This document shows, in pieces, positions 32,675-33,879 of a stretch of 33,879 nucleotides of DNA (positions within the stretch are counted from its first letter, which is position 1; every line of letters starts with the position of its first letter). Where the stretch lies: the NCBI RefSeq assembly GCF_005893125.1, contig NZ_VCJS01000137.1:1-33879 (forward strand), read 5' to 3'. The notes below the pieces were generated by a model that was not told where the DNA came from, did no database searches, and saw nothing but the letters and a program-made list of their open reading frames with translations. This stretch comes from Nonomuraea basaltis. Lineage in GTDB: Bacteria > Actinomycetota > Actinomycetes > Streptosporangiales > Streptosporangiaceae. A program made the translations under genes and the position numbers.

Positions 32675-33775
32675 TTGGTCGCTTTCTCGACATACAAAAA
32701 CGCGCTCGACTCGATATTCGATGTGCCAGCATGCCTGACCTGGGTGCGCGGCAAGGAGGTCGAGGAGGTCGCGCGCCTGTTCGGAGGTCGACCGGAGCAG
32801 ATCAGTGAGGGACATTTCGTGGATCTGTATGACGCCTACGAAATGGAGGAAAAGGAAGGTGTCGTACTCATCACACAGGTGGCCGGTGACTGGATTCTGG
32901 CCGTAGAGCTCACGAGATACCGGGGAGCGAAGCCGGATGTCTTGCGCGGTCTGTCAGCGGACGGCGAGGCTTTAGCCCTGGCATGGAGCATCGAGTGGGA
33001 TGCGACATTCGCCTACGCCCGCACCGGGCGTATCGACGTGGCGTTTGACCCGGTCAGGCAGGCAACTAGTGCTTACGAAGCCGAGTACCTGGAATGGTCT
33101 CGCGCCTACGGTATTTCCTCTCGGGAGTGGCAAGACGATTGGCGAGCCGCCGCTTTCGCTATCGCGGAGAGCATGTCCGGCATCCGGATCGACCGCGACT
33201 GGAAGGACCAGGCTCACCTCGTCTTGAGGGTTGAGGAAGCAGGCGACGAAGAACCGGATCAGCGTCCGCCTCTGAAGTTGCCCCTTCACATGCGGGAGTT
33301 GATCTCACGCCATCCACGAGTGGCCTCCATCGTAGCCTCACCGCCCATCGAGGAATTCACCGAGGGAACGTTGATCGTGGCGGAGTTGGCCGTTGGGGCT
33401 GCGGGGTTGCGTGAATCCCTCAACAGGGACCTTGTGGAGGAGGCGCTGGCCGCCATCGCGACGGGCCGCAGAGGTGAGCAGATGAACACCTTGCGGGATA
33501 CGCTCGATGACCTGGCGGAGAGCTTGGCAGCGCAGGCCGACCAGGTCATGCAGGGACGGGAGAACATCCACCGCCCCGACCCCAACACGGACTGGGGACG
33601 GCTGCTGATGAAGCACCACGCGGTGAAGGCATTGAGCGGGGCTCTCTCTGGGGATCCGTACGAGGGACTCACGTTGGCGCTCCAGCACGCGAGCACGGTG
33701 ACCGCCCCCACGCGCAAACAGAACGATGACTATCGCATGTTGCGGCTCCTAGCCTTGGCTATTCATAGGCCTTGA
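32675..33775 (+). CDS. DUF6461 domain protein, candidate immunity protein
   Basis: A 366-residue protein. Residues about 8-130 match the DUF6461 style: a Cys-containing ACLTWVRGKEVEEVARLFGG, a central VVLITQVAGDWILAVE strand pair, then FAYARTGRIDVAFDP. The remaining 230 residues are largely helical and unrecognised. DUF6461 has no proven function. Lying directly downstream of a nuclease toxin-like gene makes an immunity role attractive, but that is inference. I chose TTG 32675 because AAGGGAG is nine bases upstream; the frame is open to TTG 32603, but that codon lies inside the hairpin stem. Leu100 uses a TTA codon. Confidence 0.68.
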   Translation: MVAFSTYKNALDSIFDVPACLTWVRGKEVEEVARLFGGRPEQISEGHFVDLYDAYEMEEKEGVVLITQVAGDWILAVELTRYRGAKPDVLRGLSADGEALALAWSIEWDATFAYARTGRIDVAFDPVRQATSAYEAEYLEWSRAYGISSREWQDDWRAAAFAIAESMSGIRIDRDWKDQAHLVLRVEEAGDEEPDQRPPLKLPLHMRELISRHPRVASIVASPPIEEFTEGTLIVAELAVGAAGLRESLNRDLVEEALAAIATGRRGEQMNTLRDTLDDLAESLAAQADQVMQGRENIHRPDPNTDWGRLLMKHHAVKALSGALSGDPYEGLTLALQHASTVTAPTRKQNDDYRMLRLLALAIHRP

Positions 33776-33809
33776 GGAGATCCGAGACGAAATGACCCGA
33801 TAGACAACG

Positions 33810-33879
33810 AAGAGTGCCCCTGATCTGGAAGATTACGGATTGTCGAGATCAACAACCTTCCAGAGCGAGGAGCACTCTT
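33810..33879. repeat. Long imperfect inverted repeat at the window end, possible IS end or terminator
   Basis: The left arm begins AAGAGTGCCCCTGATCTGG at 33810 and the right arm ends in CTTCCAGAGCGAGGAGCACT at 33877. The arms pair as AAGAGTGC with GCACTCTT (33872-33879) and TCTGGAAG with CTTCCAGA, leaving a few mismatches, and an inner TTGT/ACAA continues the stem. This 70-base fold lies 34 bases after the DUF6461 stop. It could be the terminator of that gene, a small non-autonomous element, or the left end of an insertion sequence lying beyond the edge; no transposase is visible. Confidence 0.5.

Overview
The window is high-GC actinomycete DNA. Strong third-position GC, frequent GTG and TTG starts, rare TTA codons, an ECF41-type sigma factor and large secreted DNRLRE/LamG proteins all fit a Streptosporangiaceae-like genome such as Nonomuraea. 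The genus is an inference; no rRNA, tRNA or CRISPR was found to settle it.

Bases 1-16100 hold a CHAP-domain protein cut by the window edge and then what looks like a catabolic island. A five-gene minus-strand operon (5987 to 921) encodes a DUF35 zinc-ribbon/OB protein, a VOC protein, an AMP-dependent CoA ligase, a fused ADP-forming acyl-CoA synthetase and an SDR. Past a membrane Ser/Thr kinase come an isochorismatase-fold hydrolase with a second SDR, a divergent serine hydrolase/cyclase pair, a P450 divergent from a TetR regulator, and a luciferase-like monooxygenase with a second, degenerate ANL ligase. Four start regions (5998-6013, 7964-7979, 10575-10590, 16119-16134) carry the same 16-bp motif, close to CCAAGCGAGCGCTTGG. 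I read this as one TetR-type regulon that activates, oxidises and opens an unknown ring- or acyl-containing substrate.

Bases 16100-26400 are a mixed region: a DUF5946 gene, a GH53 galactanase remnant, a p-aminobenzoyl-glutamate-type M20 peptidase beside a decayed abgT transporter, an S33 peptidase, a redox signalling pair (CNB-histidine kinase plus receiver-thioredoxin-reductase fusion), a TetR gene with a clear palindromic operator, an SDR that follows an ECF41 sigma gene with a textbook autoregulated promoter, and a ThuA-like gene.

Bases 26900-33879 look like the most interesting accessory region. A secreted polymorphic-toxin-like protein (signal peptide, duplicated DNRLRE modules, Ig-like and LamG domains, C-terminal NucA/NucB DNase) is split by one in-frame amber codon at 28428-28430. 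It is followed by a perfect 14-bp-stem hairpin and by a DUF6461 gene, the candidate immunity gene. A long imperfect inverted repeat ends the window and may be a mobile-element end.
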